DNA of 64,000 nt from Podocnemis expansa. Its lineage: Eukaryota > Chordata > Testudines > Podocnemididae. Positions within the stretch are counted from its first letter, which is position 1, and every line of letters starts with the position of its first letter. The stretch lies in the NCBI GenBank assembly GCA_007922195.1, contig ML682123.1:1120751-1184750 (forward strand), given 5' to 3'. Both the position numbers and the translations under genes were made by a program. The notes beneath the pieces were generated by a model. The model was given only the letters and a program-made list of their open reading frames with translations. It had not been told where the DNA came from and did not search any database. Of the stretch, positions 11,968 through 22,624 are shown piece after piece.

Positions 11968-12186
11968 GTGAAAATTAAAATGCCGGGGTTTAAACTGTGT
12001 CCGGCCTGTTCCAAAGCTTTTCCTTTTGATGATCCCCACAAGAAATGCCTCACATGCCTGGATGAGTTGCACCTCACTGCAGACTGCTCCATTTGCCAGT
12101 TCTTTAAATGGAGGACTCACAAGGAAAGAGAGCAGCGCCTACACACTCTTATGGAGAGCAGTGTGCCTGTCTCTGATGCCGCATGA
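11968..12186 (+). pseudogene. DIRS gag N-terminal zinc-motif region
   Basis: A 72-codon frame holds the pattern CPACSKAFPFDDPHKKCLTC followed by a second Cys/His cluster (LHLTADCSICQFF) and a basic KWRTHKERE block. This Cys-rich start is typical of the first ORF of vertebrate DIRS elements. The downstream Ser/Pro-rich linker (12183-12900) continues in shifting frames, so the original protein is broken. Confidence 0.65.
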
Positions 12187-13308
12187 GCCACAAGTGCTTT
12201 GCCGGTGCCCCTAGTAGCTCCTGCACTGGAGCCTCAGCTCCATCCTCCGGCACAGAATCCAAAGCCCTGGTGACTTCCTCTTCGGTACTGCCAGGGCACC
12301 GCTTGTCTCAATTGTTGAGCCTTCCCTCTACTGAACTGGCATCGGAGCCACCTTCTGTACTGTTGACACCACGGACACCTGCAAAGATGGAGTCGGCCTC
12401 CTCCTCAGTACAGCCATGGCACTGCTCAGCTCGGTCGCTGAACCCCTACCCCGGTCAATTGGGATCAGGATTATCCTCGGTACTGTCGACGCCATGGACC
12501 CCGGTGAAGACTGGGGCTCTGCCCTGAGACCCGGCTCCGGTACCAGTGAAAAAGGACAAGTCCAAAACCGCACAGCTCGCAGCACCCACGAAGTGGTCAG
12601 CGCAGGAATTGGTACCACCTTCGAGCCCAGTACCATCTAGCCCTTCTCTGGCACACAGACCGGGGCCGACGATTGCTCTGAGGTGCCTTCTTCTCGCTGC
12701 TCGTCTTGTGAACTTTCAGTACCATGCTTCCAGGGCTCTGCAGGACAGAGGTCCAGTTCCTCATCCTCGTCATTGCCAGCCTCCGTCTGCTCCTCCCTCT
12801 CCCCCAAACCAGCCTCGGGGGATGGAGAACTGCCCGGCAAACGGCACCATAAGTGTTCCCTGACACCCAGACCACAGAGCAAGACATCTTCATCGGCCCT
12901 GTGATGCTAACCTAGGCCCAGCTCCTCTAGTACTGCCAAGGTCCTTCAGCCAGGCAGGGGCCGCTCTTCCCTGTGCTGAACTGTGCCAAGAACTCCCTTC
13001 AATGACTGGTCACATGATTGGCTAGCTATGATGGCCAACGACAGCCCAACCTCACGGCACCATTCGGGACTGTCCCCACCTCAGACTCCAGACTCATCAG
13101 ACCTTTCTGATGATGAGCCCGATCCTGACTCAACTCACCACAGTAGATCTTGGGCTCCTTTGTCCTCTTCCCTGGATTAACATACCTTTGAAAGGCCTCT
13201 AGCCTATAAGGAGGATTCCCACACCAAGCAGGACTTGATCTACCACATGGTGGCAAACTTGAATATAGAACTGGGGTAGTCCAGGACAAAACCGATCCCC
13301 TCTTTGAT

Positions 13309-13734
13309 GTGGGGGACAATGTCCCACCTGCCAAGGTATCTGTTCCCCTACATGAAGGGGTGTACAGAATTGCGAGGGTGCGATGGCAGACCCTGTCCTC
13401 AATTCCACCAGTGTCAAGAGCAGTGGATCATAAATATTATGTTCCCCAAAACAAGTTCACTTTCCTCCTCCAGCACCCTACCCCAGAGTCCCTGGTAGTT
13501 CACACAGTCAATCAAAAAGAGAGACAGGGCCAACCGAGCTCCACTCCTAAAAACAAGGAGGCTAGAAAGCTCGACTTATTGGGGAGGAAGGCCTATTCTA
13601 TGGCAGCTCTACAGCTCTGCATCTCTAATCATCTAGCCCTTACGGCTAGGTATGCTTTCAACCTTTGGCAACCCATGGAAGACTTCCATGACCTCATCCC
13701 CCCAAAGACCGCCTATGGGACTTTGAGGCAATGA
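13309..13734 (+). pseudogene. DIRS gag C-terminal domain
   Basis: The 141-codon frame contains DHKYYVPQNKFTFLL, HPTPESLVV and KLDLLGRKAYSMAALQLCIS. These correspond to the conserved DIRS ORF1 block (KRLDLFGRKVYSSA-like). The protein would form ribonucleoprotein particles with element RNA. The frame stops before the reverse transcriptase. Confidence 0.6.
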
Positions 13735-14417
13735 TTGAAGAAGGGGCGTTGGTTTCCAAGGATGCCCTTATGCCAACTTGGGATGCGTCTGACATCATCC
13801 AAGACTTGCCATTTGAAGGCCCTGACTTATTCGCTGAGTCCACAGATGCCAAGCTTCATGGTATGAAGGACTTGAGAGCCACCCTTCGGTCGCTGGATAT
13901 GTAGACCCCGCAACCCTCCAAGCGCTCCATGAAACTGCATCAACTCTTGCAACAGCTGAAACAGATTCAGCTGCAAACTTCCTTTCCCTGTTCCTACCAA
14001 TATCCTCAACGTTGCCTTGGGGATGCAGACAAGGACAAGCCCCGCTCAAGCGGGAATGGTAAGCCCCACGCCTCCCAGTCTACCAGGCATGGACAAGGTT
14101 TTGACTGCTCGTTGGGAAGAAAGCAGTGCTTTTGATGGTCACCTTGAGGGCAGCGAACTCACAGTCTCAACCCCAACCTTCACCAACCATCTACACCGCT
14201 TCATGCACCACTGGGCCAATATCACAACCGACCAGTGGGTCCTTGAGATGGTAAAAAATGGGTACTGCATTCAGTTTTGTTCAACTCCTCAGGTCAGAAA
14301 ACCACCCCTGCGACCAGGCCTCAGAAGCTGGGAACTAGATCACCTCCTCAAGATTGAGTGAGAGAAGCTCCTGTCTATTGGGGCCATAGAGAAGATCCCA
14401 AAGTGGGAGTGGGGAAA

Positions 14418-14800
14418 AGAGTTTTATTCCTGATACTTCCTGGTTCCCAAACCCAACGGGGACCTGAGACCCATTATAGATCTCAGAGCCTTAAACAAGC
14501 ACCTAAAGAAAATAAAGTTCCGCATGGTTTCCCTGTTGCAGATTGTCCCATCTCTATCTCCTGGGGATTGGTTCACAGCCCTCAATCTTAAAGATGCTTA
14601 CTTCCATATTGCAATACGCCCCTGCCACAGGCAGTACTTAAGGTTTGTGGTGGGGGGAAATCACTTTTAATTTACATTGCTCCCCTTTGGGCTCTCCCTG
14701 GCCCACAGGGTGTTCACAAAGTGCATGGTGCCGATAGCAATGTTCCTGCGCCGGCGGGGCATAAAAATTTACCGCTGCTTAGACAACTGACTAATAATCG
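14418..14800 (+). pseudogene. DIRS reverse transcriptase, inactivated
   Basis: One frame reads FLVPKPNGDLRPIIDLRALN, then LNLKDAYFHIAI, LPFGLSLAHRVF and YRCLDN. These are the DIRS/LTR-type motifs for primer grip, first catalytic Asp and palm. It is interrupted by three in-frame stops, one each before FLVP, after GGNHF and after CLDN. The usual LDD catalytic pair reads LDN, so even the active site is lost. Confidence 0.75.
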
Positions 14801-15244
14801 AGGGCCCAGGTAAGGCTCCACGTCAGAGCAGTAATCAAGCTCTGCGGGTACCTGGGTTTTGCATAAATCAAGAAAAGTCAAAACTTTACCTGTCCCAAAG
14901 TCTAGCGTTCATAAGAGCCCTTTTAGACACTCACAAGAGGATGGCTTCCCTGCCCCCTTCAAGATTTCGATCCACCTGCACCATCACTGTGGAGCTGCAG
15001 AACTCTCAGCAACCATAGCCTGTCACTGCCTACAGCTCCTTGGACACATGGCATCCTCCACCTCCGTGACAGACGGCACACCTGAGAATCATGCCACTCC
15101 AGGTCTGGTTCTCCACGGTGTCTCATCCATGGAGGGACTCCCTAACCAAGGTACTGTCAGTTCCACAAGATATTCTGGGGATATTGCAAATTTGGAAGGA
15201 CCTGGTTTGCCATGGGGGGGCATTCCCTTCACAGAGCTAACACC

Positions 15245-16030
15245 CTAAGTGACTCTGATAACTGATGCCTTGGACTTGGGGTGGGGGGCCCACATAGCTG
15301 AGGCACTCTCCACACAGAGGCTCTGGTTCCACACAGACAGTCTCCTCCACATAAGTGTGAAGGAACTGCAGGCTATCAGACTGGCTTGCACGACCTTCCT
15401 GGACAAAAATACAGGGTAGGTCGGTTTGGATTCAAATGGACAATACCGCAGCCATGTTCTACACGAACCGGCAAGGGGCGGGGGGTCCACTCTCCAGCAC
15501 TCTGCAAAGAAGCATGCAAACTCTGGGAGCTAGCACTAAAACACAGCTTCACCCCTGTGGCAGCACACCTACCAAGGGTGGACAACAAGTGGGCGGACTC
15601 CCTCAACAGAAAACTACAAGTGGTCACTCCATGATGCGATGTTCTCTCACCTGATACACAAATGGGGTAACCCCAAATAGTTTTGTTTGCAACACAACAG
15701 AACTGCAAGTGTCAGCAATTTTGCTCCCTCAGGGGTTGAGAGGAAGGGTCCCTAAACGAGGTCTTCCTCATCAGTTGGCCGGGGCCCCTGATGTATGCCT
15801 TCCCACCAGCCCCTCTGCTACACAGGGTCCTCCTGAAGATCAGACTAGATGGAGCAAACATAATACTAATAGCTCCGGACTGGCCCCGGCAACATGAGTT
15901 CCCACTCCTACAGGACCTGTCTGTAGAGACCCCACTTTGCCCTCCTCAGTGGGCAGACCTGCTGACACAGGACTTGGGGCACTTTCAGCACCTGAACCTA
16001 GGCTGCCTGCACCTGACAGCTTGCACCTGA
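15245..16030 (+). pseudogene. DIRS RNase H and pre-recombinase region
   Basis: Around 15300-15640 broken frames read SVKELQAIRLACTTFLDKN and VDNKWADSLNR. These match the RNase H segment of DIRS elements. A separate frame at 15791-16030 reads YAFPPAPLLHRVLLKIRLDG and then APDWPRQHEFP, the block just before the recombinase. The sequence then stops, so the tyrosine recombinase is absent. Confidence 0.65.
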
Positions 16031-16034
16031 CAGC

Positions 16035-16107
16035 CATTGTCAGAAGGCAAGACACTAAGACAGCTGGGCCATTGATCTGATCCAGTATGGTTGTTCTTAT
16101 GTTCTTG
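16035..16107 (+). repeat. CR1-type LINE 3' tail
   Basis: Reads AGCTGGGCCATTGATCTGAT, CCAGTATGG and TTCTTATGTTCTT, a sauropsid CR1 tail. It abuts the truncated DIRS element. A - strand copy of the same subfamily ends at 45130. Confidence 0.7.
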
Positions 16108-16604
16108 TAAGCAGCCCCAGCTGTATGGTTACTTGATTATATAGTTATTCAGGTATGGTTGCACAATCATACAGTCATATAGTTATGCAACCATACTTTT
16201 CATGACTATACTGTTAAACAACTGTACAGTGAGATAGGCACCATTACAAACTGGCCTACAATGATTGTATTTTTGTCAGTCAATATTGATTTCACCATGT
16301 ACACACAAACAGCTGAGAAAATGTTTCCATCTTAATCGCTGAAATTTTCAGATAGGCAAAAGAAGAAAAACGCTGTTTGAGAAATTGAAAGAGCTCACTA
16401 GAGTAAATTTAGTTTGTATTTTTTTTGACATGGGATATTTATAATCTGTGTTTAATGCTTATTAGTATTTAATTCTTTGAATATAAACCCCTGTCATTAA
16501 ATTGTTGCTAATCCCCCAACCCACCATAATCTTCCCCAGGAGTGAAAATTTAAATCAATAAAATTCTAAAGAAAAACTTAAAGTACATAATTTGACAATC
16601 TGGA
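16108..16604. other. AT-rich spacer
   Basis: Short repeats of ATGGTTA/ATAGTTAT occur at 16120-16220. Nothing else is recognised. Confidence 0.4.
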
Positions 16605-16690
16605 TTCATAGAATCATAGAATCATAGGGTTGGAAGGGACCTCATAGGTCATCTAGTCCAACCCCCTGCCAGAGGCAGGACCACTCCCAC

Positions 16691-17335
16691 TTAAACCATC
16701 CCAGTCAGGGTTTTGTTCAGCCGGGCCTTAAACACCTCCAAAGATGGAGACTCCACCACCTCCCTCGGCAGCTCATTCCAAGACTTCACCACTCTCCTGG
16801 TAAAAAAGTTTTTTCTAATATCCAGCCTCGACCTCCCTAACTGCAACTTGAGACCATTGCTCCTCGTTCTGTCCTCCGTTACTACCGAGAACAGTCGAGC
16901 TCCATCTTCCTTAGAGCATCCCTTCAAGTAGTTGAAGGTTGCTATCAAATCCCCCCTCAATCTTCTCTTCTGCAGACTAAATAAGCCTAATGCTTCCAGT
17001 CTTTCCTCATAGGGCTTGTGCTCTAGCTCTTTAATCATTTTGGTTGCCCTCCTCTGAACTCTCTCTAGCATGTCCCTGTCCTTTTTGTAGTGGGGAGCCC
17101 AAAACTGAACACAGTATTCTAGATGTGGCCTTACCAGTGCAGAATAGAGGGGAAGGATCACATCCCTTGATCTGCTGGTAATACTTCTTTTGATGCAGCC
17201 CAGTATGCCATTGGCCTTTTTGGCAGCAAGAGCACACTGCTGACTCATATCTAGCTTCCCATCCACCATGACCCCCAGGTCCTTTTCTACACTGCTGCTA
17301 CTTAGCTGAATGTTTCCCAGCCTGTAGCAGTGCAT
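16691..17335 (-). pseudogene. CR1 ORF2 C-terminal domain
   Basis: A 214-codon frame includes [62 protein letters not shown] and [15 protein letters not shown]. These are the conserved C-terminal blocks of CR1 ORF2. It is separated from the reverse transcriptase frame by a slip at a T7 run (17341-17347). Confidence 0.85.
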
Positions 17336-18598
17336 AGGGTGTTTTTTTGTCCCAAATGCAGGATTTTACACTTATCCTTATTGAATCTCATAAGATTTCT
17401 ATTGACCCACTGTTCCAATGTATCTAGGTCTCCCTGAATCCTGTCCTTGCCCTCCAACGTGTCTATTGGTCCCCCCAGCTTGGTGTCATCCACGAACTTA
17501 CTGAGAATGCAGTCTATTCCATCATCCAGATCATTGATGAAAATGTTGAACAGAACCGGCCCCAGGACCGACCCCTGGGGCACACCACTCATGACCAGTT
17601 GCCAGCTAGACATGGAACCATTGATTCCTACATGCTGAAACCGTTGATCTAGCCAGTTCTCTATCCACCTTATAGTCCACCTATCCAACCCATACTTCTT
17701 TAATTTGCCAATGAGAATGCTGTGGGAAACTGTATCAAAAGCCTTGCTAAAATCAAGGTATAGCACATCAATGGTGCTTCCCGCATCCAGAAAACCAGTC
17801 ATCTGCTCATAGAAGGAAATGAGATTGGTCAGGCATGATTTACCCTTGGTAAATCCATGCTGACTGTTCCTGATCACTTTATTTTCCTCTAAGTGTGTGA
17901 GGATGGATTCTTTGAGAATCTGCTCCATAATTTTTCCAGGGATTGAGGTGAGGCTGACTGGTCTGTAATTCCCTGGATCCTCCTTTTTCCCTTTCTTGAA
18001 AATAGGCACTACATTTGCTTTTTTCCAGTCCTCTGGCACCTCCCCCATTCTCCATGAGTTTTGAAAGATAATGGCCAGCGGTGCGGCTATTTCGTCGGCC
18101 AATTCCCTTAGCACCCTTGGATGCAGTTCGTCCGGCCCCATGGACTTGTGCACTTGCAGCTTCTTTAAGCAGTCCCTAACCTGACCTTCCGTCACCAAGG
18201 GCCTGTCTTCTTCTCTCCCATCTGCCACACCCATGGTAGTGGGCGGGGAGCTGACCCTGCCTGTGAAAACTGAAGAAAAAAAATGCATTGAGCACTTCAG
18301 CTTTTTCCTCATCCTCTGTCACAAGGATGCCTGCCTTATTCAGCAAGGGGCCTACACCATCCCTGATCCTCTTTTTGTTACTAATATACTTGTAGAACCC
18401 CTTCTTGTTATCTTTTACATCTCTTGCTAGCCGCAACTCCATTTGTCCTTTGGCCTTTCTGATTTTATCCCTGCAGTCCCTAGCAATATCTTTATATGCC
18501 TTTTTGGACACCTGACCAAGCTTCCACTTCCTATAAGCTTCCTTTTTATGTTTAAGCTCAGAGCAGAGTTCTCTGCTAAGCCATTCTGGCTGCCTCAC
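17302..18598 (-). pseudogene. CR1 ORF2 reverse transcriptase part
   Basis: Two frames (18176-18598 and 17302-18312) together carry the linker and reverse transcriptase. Motifs are [61 protein letters not shown] and the catalytic box KFVDDTKLGG. The box has V where A is usual. The frame change at about 18275 is in an A8 run. Confidence 0.85.
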
Positions 18599-18614
18599 AT
18601 GTTTGTTCTTTCTC

Positions 18615-19688
18615 CTAATTGGAATGGCAACTTCCTGTGCCCTTAGCAGAGTTTTTTTTAAAATACAGCCAACTTTCTTGGACTCCTTTCCCCTTCAGAT
18701 TATCTTCCCAAGGGATCCTGCCCATCAGTTCCCTGAGGGAGCCAAAATCTGCTTTTTTGAAGTCCAGGGTTTTTGTTTTGCTTCTTTCCTTCCTTCCTTT
18801 AATCAGCATCCTGAACTCAACCATGTCATGGTCACTTCTGCCTAGCTTGCCATTTACCTCTACGTCCCTGATCAATTCTTCCCTGTTTGTGAGCAGCAAG
18901 TCGAGCAGTGCAAGGCCCCTAGTTGGTTCCTCTAGCATTTGTACTAGAAAGTTGTCCCCAACACTCTCTAAAAATCTCCTGGATTGCCCATGCACTGCTG
19001 TATTGGCCTCCCAGCAGATGTCAGGGAAATTGAAGTCCCCCATGAGCACCAGGGCCTGTGATCTAGAAGCTTCCGCTAGTTGTCCATAGAACACCTCATC
19101 CACCTCCTGCTTCTGGTCTGGTGGTCTATAGCAGACACCCACCACAACATCCCCCTTGTTGCTTTCCCCTCTCAATGTAACCCACAGACTTTCTATTGGC
19201 ACGCTTCCACTTCCATAATGGAGCTCTGAGCAGTCATAGAGCTCCTTTACATATAGTGCTACTCCTCCCCCTCTTCTTCCCTGCCTGTCCTTCCTGAACA
19301 GTTTATAACCATCCATGGCAGAACTCCAGTCGTGCAGACTATCCCACCACATCTCTGTTATTCCTATGATATCATAGTTCCCTGTCTGCGCCAGTATTAC
19401 CAATTCTTCCTGTTTATTTCCCAGGCTCCTCGCATTAGTGTATAGGCACTTAAGATACCCGGCCGATTGCCCTATTTTGTCATGTTGATTTCCAATTCTA
19501 TTACATAAACCTCCTTGCATTTTTTCTAGGACTTCTCCTCCCCCACTCTCCTCGCGTACTGGGGCTTCAGTAGAGCCCTTAAGACATTTGTTTGATCCCC
19601 CCCCCATGTTCCAACTACCTTCTCTTTTATTGCTGGTGCTACAGTCCCAGCACCCCCCAAGTTCCATCCCTCCCCCCAGATCACCCAC
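18615..19688 (-). pseudogene. CR1 ORF2 endonuclease part
   Basis: An AP-type endonuclease with YTNARSLGNK, the glutamate motif ITEMWWDS, GVCYRPP, GDFNFPDICW and the terminal GRSDHDMVEF. All catalytic motifs are present. The enzyme nicks target DNA to prime reverse transcription. The frame is lost at an A8 run (plus-strand T8, 18652-18659) and resumes in the next frame at 18598. Confidence 0.85.
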
Positions 19689-19732
19689 ATTCTCACTTAC
19701 CTGTGGGCTTTGGTCTCCTTCCCCCGTTGAAC

Positions 19733-20865
19733 CTAGTTTAAAGCCCTCCTCACTAGGTCAGCCAGTCGGTGCCCAAATATGCTCTTCCCCTTCTTGGACA
19801 GGTGAAGGCCATCTCTGCCTATCAATCCTCTGTCCTGAAACAGGACTCCATGGTCAAGGAAGCCAAATCCTTCCTGACGACACCATCTTCGCAGCCAGGC
19901 ATTCACCTCCAGGATACATCTCTCTCTCCTCAGGCCTCTAGCCTTGACTGGAAGGATCGAGGAGAACACCACCTGTGCTCCAAACTCCTTCACCCTCACT
20001 CCCAGAGCCCTGAAGTCACCTTTGATCTGCTGAGGATCACCTCTCGCAGTATCATTGGTCCCCACATGGATAAGCAGCATGGGGTAGTAGTCTGAGGGGC
20101 GGATGATTTTTGTCAATCCCTCCGTTACATCACAGATACGGGCACCTGGCAGGCAGCATACCTCTCTAGAGGCCTTGTCAGGGCGACAGATGGGTGCCTC
20201 CATTCCTCTCAGGAGGGAGTCCCCAATCACCACAACCCTACGCTTCCTCTTAGGTGAGGTGGCTGTGATCTGACCAGCCTTTGGGGTGGATGGCATCTCC
20301 TCTACCTCCTGCATCGTGTCCAGCACCGCATAACGGTTCCTCACCACAAGGGATGGTGGGATGTGAGCAGGCATGGAGCACCGTCTACTGCCAGAGGTGA
20401 CCAGCTGCCACTGTCCTCCCTCTACCATAGGCATCCCATCCATTTCCAGAGCTGTGGCAGTAGCCCTTGGTACTGGGATAGGGACCTCCTCCTTGCAGGT
20501 CTCATCGTGGACACTGTCAAGTAACTTTTCTAGGGCATAGATACCCCTGAGGCGTGATACCTCCTCCTGTAGCTCTCCTACCTGTTTCCGGAGAGATGCC
20601 ACCTATCACATAGGCTCATCTCCCTAGCCTGATCATCAGTGGCAGGAAAATGAAAGCCACAGTCCTTGCAAATCCACACCAGGATCTGGGTGGAGATATC
20701 CATCGTCAGACACTCTGTCTGGCTACAAACAGAGGCAAAGGAAACAGAAGGGGCGCTGGCACCAGCAGTACGGCTCCTCTTCACCATCTTGGCCTCACCA
20801 AACTGCTCCCCAAACTCCCTCGCAAACTCCCCTGTTTGCTGTCCCCTGTTCACAAGCCAATTCAA
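19733..20865 (-). pseudogene. CR1 ORF1, N-terminal Cys motif plus SGNH esterase
   Basis: The N-terminal part (20578-20865) has CSQTEC and a CKDCGFHF motif. A one-base frame change near 20590 separates it from the main frame at 19733-20602. That frame starts with a leucine-rich coiled segment (LRKQVGELQEEVSRLR). It continues to a GDSLL nucleophile elbow, HVGTNDT and DGLHLSKKG, the SGNH-hydrolase signature known from ORF1 of CR1. ORF1 proteins bind element RNA; the role of the esterase is unclear. Confidence 0.8.
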
Positions 20866-21150
20866 GTGTCTATATTAAGGCATAGGCTCTTAAATGAGTT
20901 TGGGGCTGCACAGCTGAGCAATGCAACACCTAAAATGCATTTAAATTCTCGGTTGTTGCCTTGAAAATGTGTTGAATGGCTCACCTGCACTCTCCATGCC
21001 CCCTTCACATGCTGCAACCCACTAGACCTCATTTCCTTTCCAGAGGTGAGGTAAGAAACAAGGAGACCTGGTTTCCAGATCCACCTGCTCCACGCTAGCC
21101 CACTAGACCCCAGTGCCCTTCCCTGTCATTGCTAGGAGCTTCTTATAGAG

Positions 21151-21337
21151 CAGACACGGCCAAACTGTGGCTTGGGAGCCACTTGTGTCTCTTGGATGAA
21201 AAAGTGTGGCTCACGCAGGAACGTCAGCAAATCAATTTAGTAGGTAAAAGTATATGGCTATATGCCTCAGTGCGGCTCTTAAAGGTTTAACAATCAACTT
21301 CTGTGGCTCTTGAATTCCATAAGTTTGGCCACGTCTG
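21151..21337. mobile_element. hAT MITE (187 bp)
   Basis: Ends CAGACACGGCCAAACT and, inverted, CAGACGTGGCCAAACT, flanked by TTATAGAG (21143-21150) and TTATAGTG (21338-21345), 7 of 8 matching. The interior has the GTGGCTC/GGAGCCAC motif. A longer, interrupted relative lies at 27392-28910. Its right edge is about 85 bp upstream of the orphan protease exon. Confidence 0.8.
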
Positions 21338-21422
21338 TTATAGTGCTTTAACATTTCAGATTTTTATGTGATTTCTGTTCATGCCATGTGAGTCACACTG
21401 CCCATGGGGCTTACATTTCCAG

Positions 21423-21592
21423 ATGGGTCTTCCCCTCTGAAGGCACTACAAGAGCTGGGGATGTTCACCATAGACCACATGGTCTGCAAAGATCCCTTCC
21501 AGAAAGTATCACTACAGAATTTGGGCTACGACCCTGTTGAAGATGACATGATTTGTGCTGGGCCACTGGAAGGCTATAAAGGCTTTGCTTGG
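21423..21592 (+). pseudogene. Orphan serine protease penultimate exon (copy A)
   Basis: A 170-nt exon with a good acceptor (TTTCCAG, to 21422) and donor (GTGAGA, from 21593), open throughout in phase 1-0. It has the same length and phase as exon 5 of the two downstream protease genes. It encodes LQELGMFTIDHMVCKDP, then the PVEDDMICAG block before the catalytic-serine exon, and ends GYKGFAW. The usual DSCQ end, with the S1 Asp189 and Cys191, is replaced. Flanking intron sequence also matches gene B. No other exons of this copy are found nearby, so it is a duplication remnant. Confidence 0.75.
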
Positions 21593-21639
21593 GTGAGATT
21601 CTCTGACTGCAGTTCCCCCATTGGAGAATTCATAAACCC

Positions 21640-21895
21640 CAACAGAGATCAGCAAAAAAAGCAAGGAGTCCTGTGGTACTTAAAGACTAACATTTATTTA
21701 TCACATCAGCTTTCGTGGGAAAAAAATCCCCATTTTCATCCCATTCTGTAAGTTCCTCCATCTTCAAAGAGTCTGACCAAGTGGGATTTTCTCCCACGAA
21801 AGCTCATGTGATAAATAAAATTGTTAGTCTTTAAGTGCCACAGCACTCCTTGCTTGTTTTGCAGAACTAGACTAATACAGCTACCCCTGCATCCC
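21640..21895. repeat. Penelope-like tail pair in inverted arrangement
   Basis: An antisense tail (AAGGAGTCCTGTGGTACTTA, AGACTAAC, AGCTTTCGTGGG, 21655-21745) is followed after a short gap by a sense tail (GATTTTCTCCCACGAAAGCT, TTGTTAGTCTTTAAGTGCC, 21780-21890). The two halves form a near palindrome. The insertion lies directly downstream of the orphan protease exon. Confidence 0.65.
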
Positions 21896-22044
21896 TGGGG
21901 TGACAGCACTGCTCCCTGTCTGCAGCTGGATCCGGATCCCTGGCTGGGCCACAGCCTGTGGGTGAGGTGGGAGGGCACTCACGGTGGAGGGCCAAATCCC
22001 CCATCACCTAGGGCACCCAAAAACCTTGTGCTGGCCTTGCACTT

Positions 22045-22170
22045 CACGGATCTGATGAAGTGGATTGAAGCCCACAAAAGCTTATGCCCAAAGAAATTTG
22101 TTAGTATTTAAGGCACCACAGGACTCTTGTTGTTTTTGCCGTATACAGACTAACACAGCTATCCCTCTGG
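22045..22170 (+). repeat. Penelope-like tail, sense copy
   Basis: Reads GATGAAGTGGATTGAAGCCC, ACAAAAGCTTATGCCC, AAATTTGTTAGTATTTAAGG and CACAGGACTCTTGTTG. It is a slightly different subfamily from the 21780 copy, without the TCTCCCACGA block. Confidence 0.55.
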
Positions 22171-22194
22171 AGCTTTTCAAAAAAATCTTCTCTA

Positions 22195-22285
22195 GGAATT
22201 ATTTGGAGGCAGGTCCCTGGACAATGTTATAGAAGAGGTCAGACTAGATGACCACAGTGATGTCTTCTCCCCTTGCAATCTATAA
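22195..22285 (+). repeat. CR1-type 3' tail fragment
   Basis: Contains GAGGTCAGACTAGATGACCA, the tail of the LINE family at 2400-2460. No coding part. Confidence 0.55.
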
Positions 22286-22523
22286 ACTGACATGATAACT
22301 TTACTCCCATTACAACCTTGCCTTTTCCAGGCCACTGTCCATGCCCATCTTTTGACACAGTCAGTTGCTAGGAGTGCAGCAACTCCAAATGGGGCAGAGC
22401 ACCAACCATCACACCCTGCTTGCGTGCCGAACTTGGCAGCACGTTTCCTTGAGTGACTTATTGGGAGGTTGGTCACACCTGTTCTTCCCTCAATCTGGGA
22501 AGGGTGGAGGCAGGAGCCGAGTG

Positions 22524-22530
22524 TATAAAA
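22524..22530 (+). promoter_or_regulatory. TATA box of protease gene B
   Basis: TATAAAA lies 95 bp upstream of the start codon and is followed by ACCTGCCTAAGCA. The same block (CATAAAAACCTGCCCAAGCA) lies about 94 bp upstream of the start codon of gene C, so the promoter was duplicated with the gene. Confidence 0.6.
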
Positions 22531-22624
22531 ACCTGCCTAAGCAGGTTCATTTCCCAGCTGGGCTGTGTTCACAGAGATAGAAACAGCTAGTTTCAGCTAA
22601 CACAGGACAAGACAAGGCCGGGTC

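Larger units (their letters stand above)
11710..16030 (+). mobile_element. DIRS-type retrotransposon, 3'-truncated
   Basis: Order from 5' to 3': a leader with a TATATAGG motif and a terminal sequence (GAGCACTGCTCACATCATTC) like other DIRS ends; a gag-type zinc-motif protein; a gag C-terminal domain; reverse transcriptase; RNase H; and a short block that normally precedes the tyrosine recombinase. The recombinase and the 3' inverted repeat are missing. Instead a CR1-type 3' tail begins at about 16035. Many stops and frame changes make it inactive. Confidence 0.8.
16605..20940 (-). mobile_element. Near full-length CR1 LINE
   Basis: Read on the - strand: ORF1 (about 20865 to 19733) with an esterase domain, then ORF2 (19688 to 16691) with AP endonuclease, reverse transcriptase and C-terminal domain. 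The short 3' end ends in tandem ATGATTCTATGAATC-type repeats at 16605-16630. At about 4.3 kb it is close to full length for CR1. Reading is broken by only four apparent single-step frame changes, three of them at homopolymer runs (18652-18659, 18274-18281, 17341-17347). Confidence 0.9.

Noticed and set aside
21400..21760. Complete upstream protease gene A
   Set aside because: Only the 170-nt exon is found; no signal peptide, His, Asp or Ser exons in the flanks.
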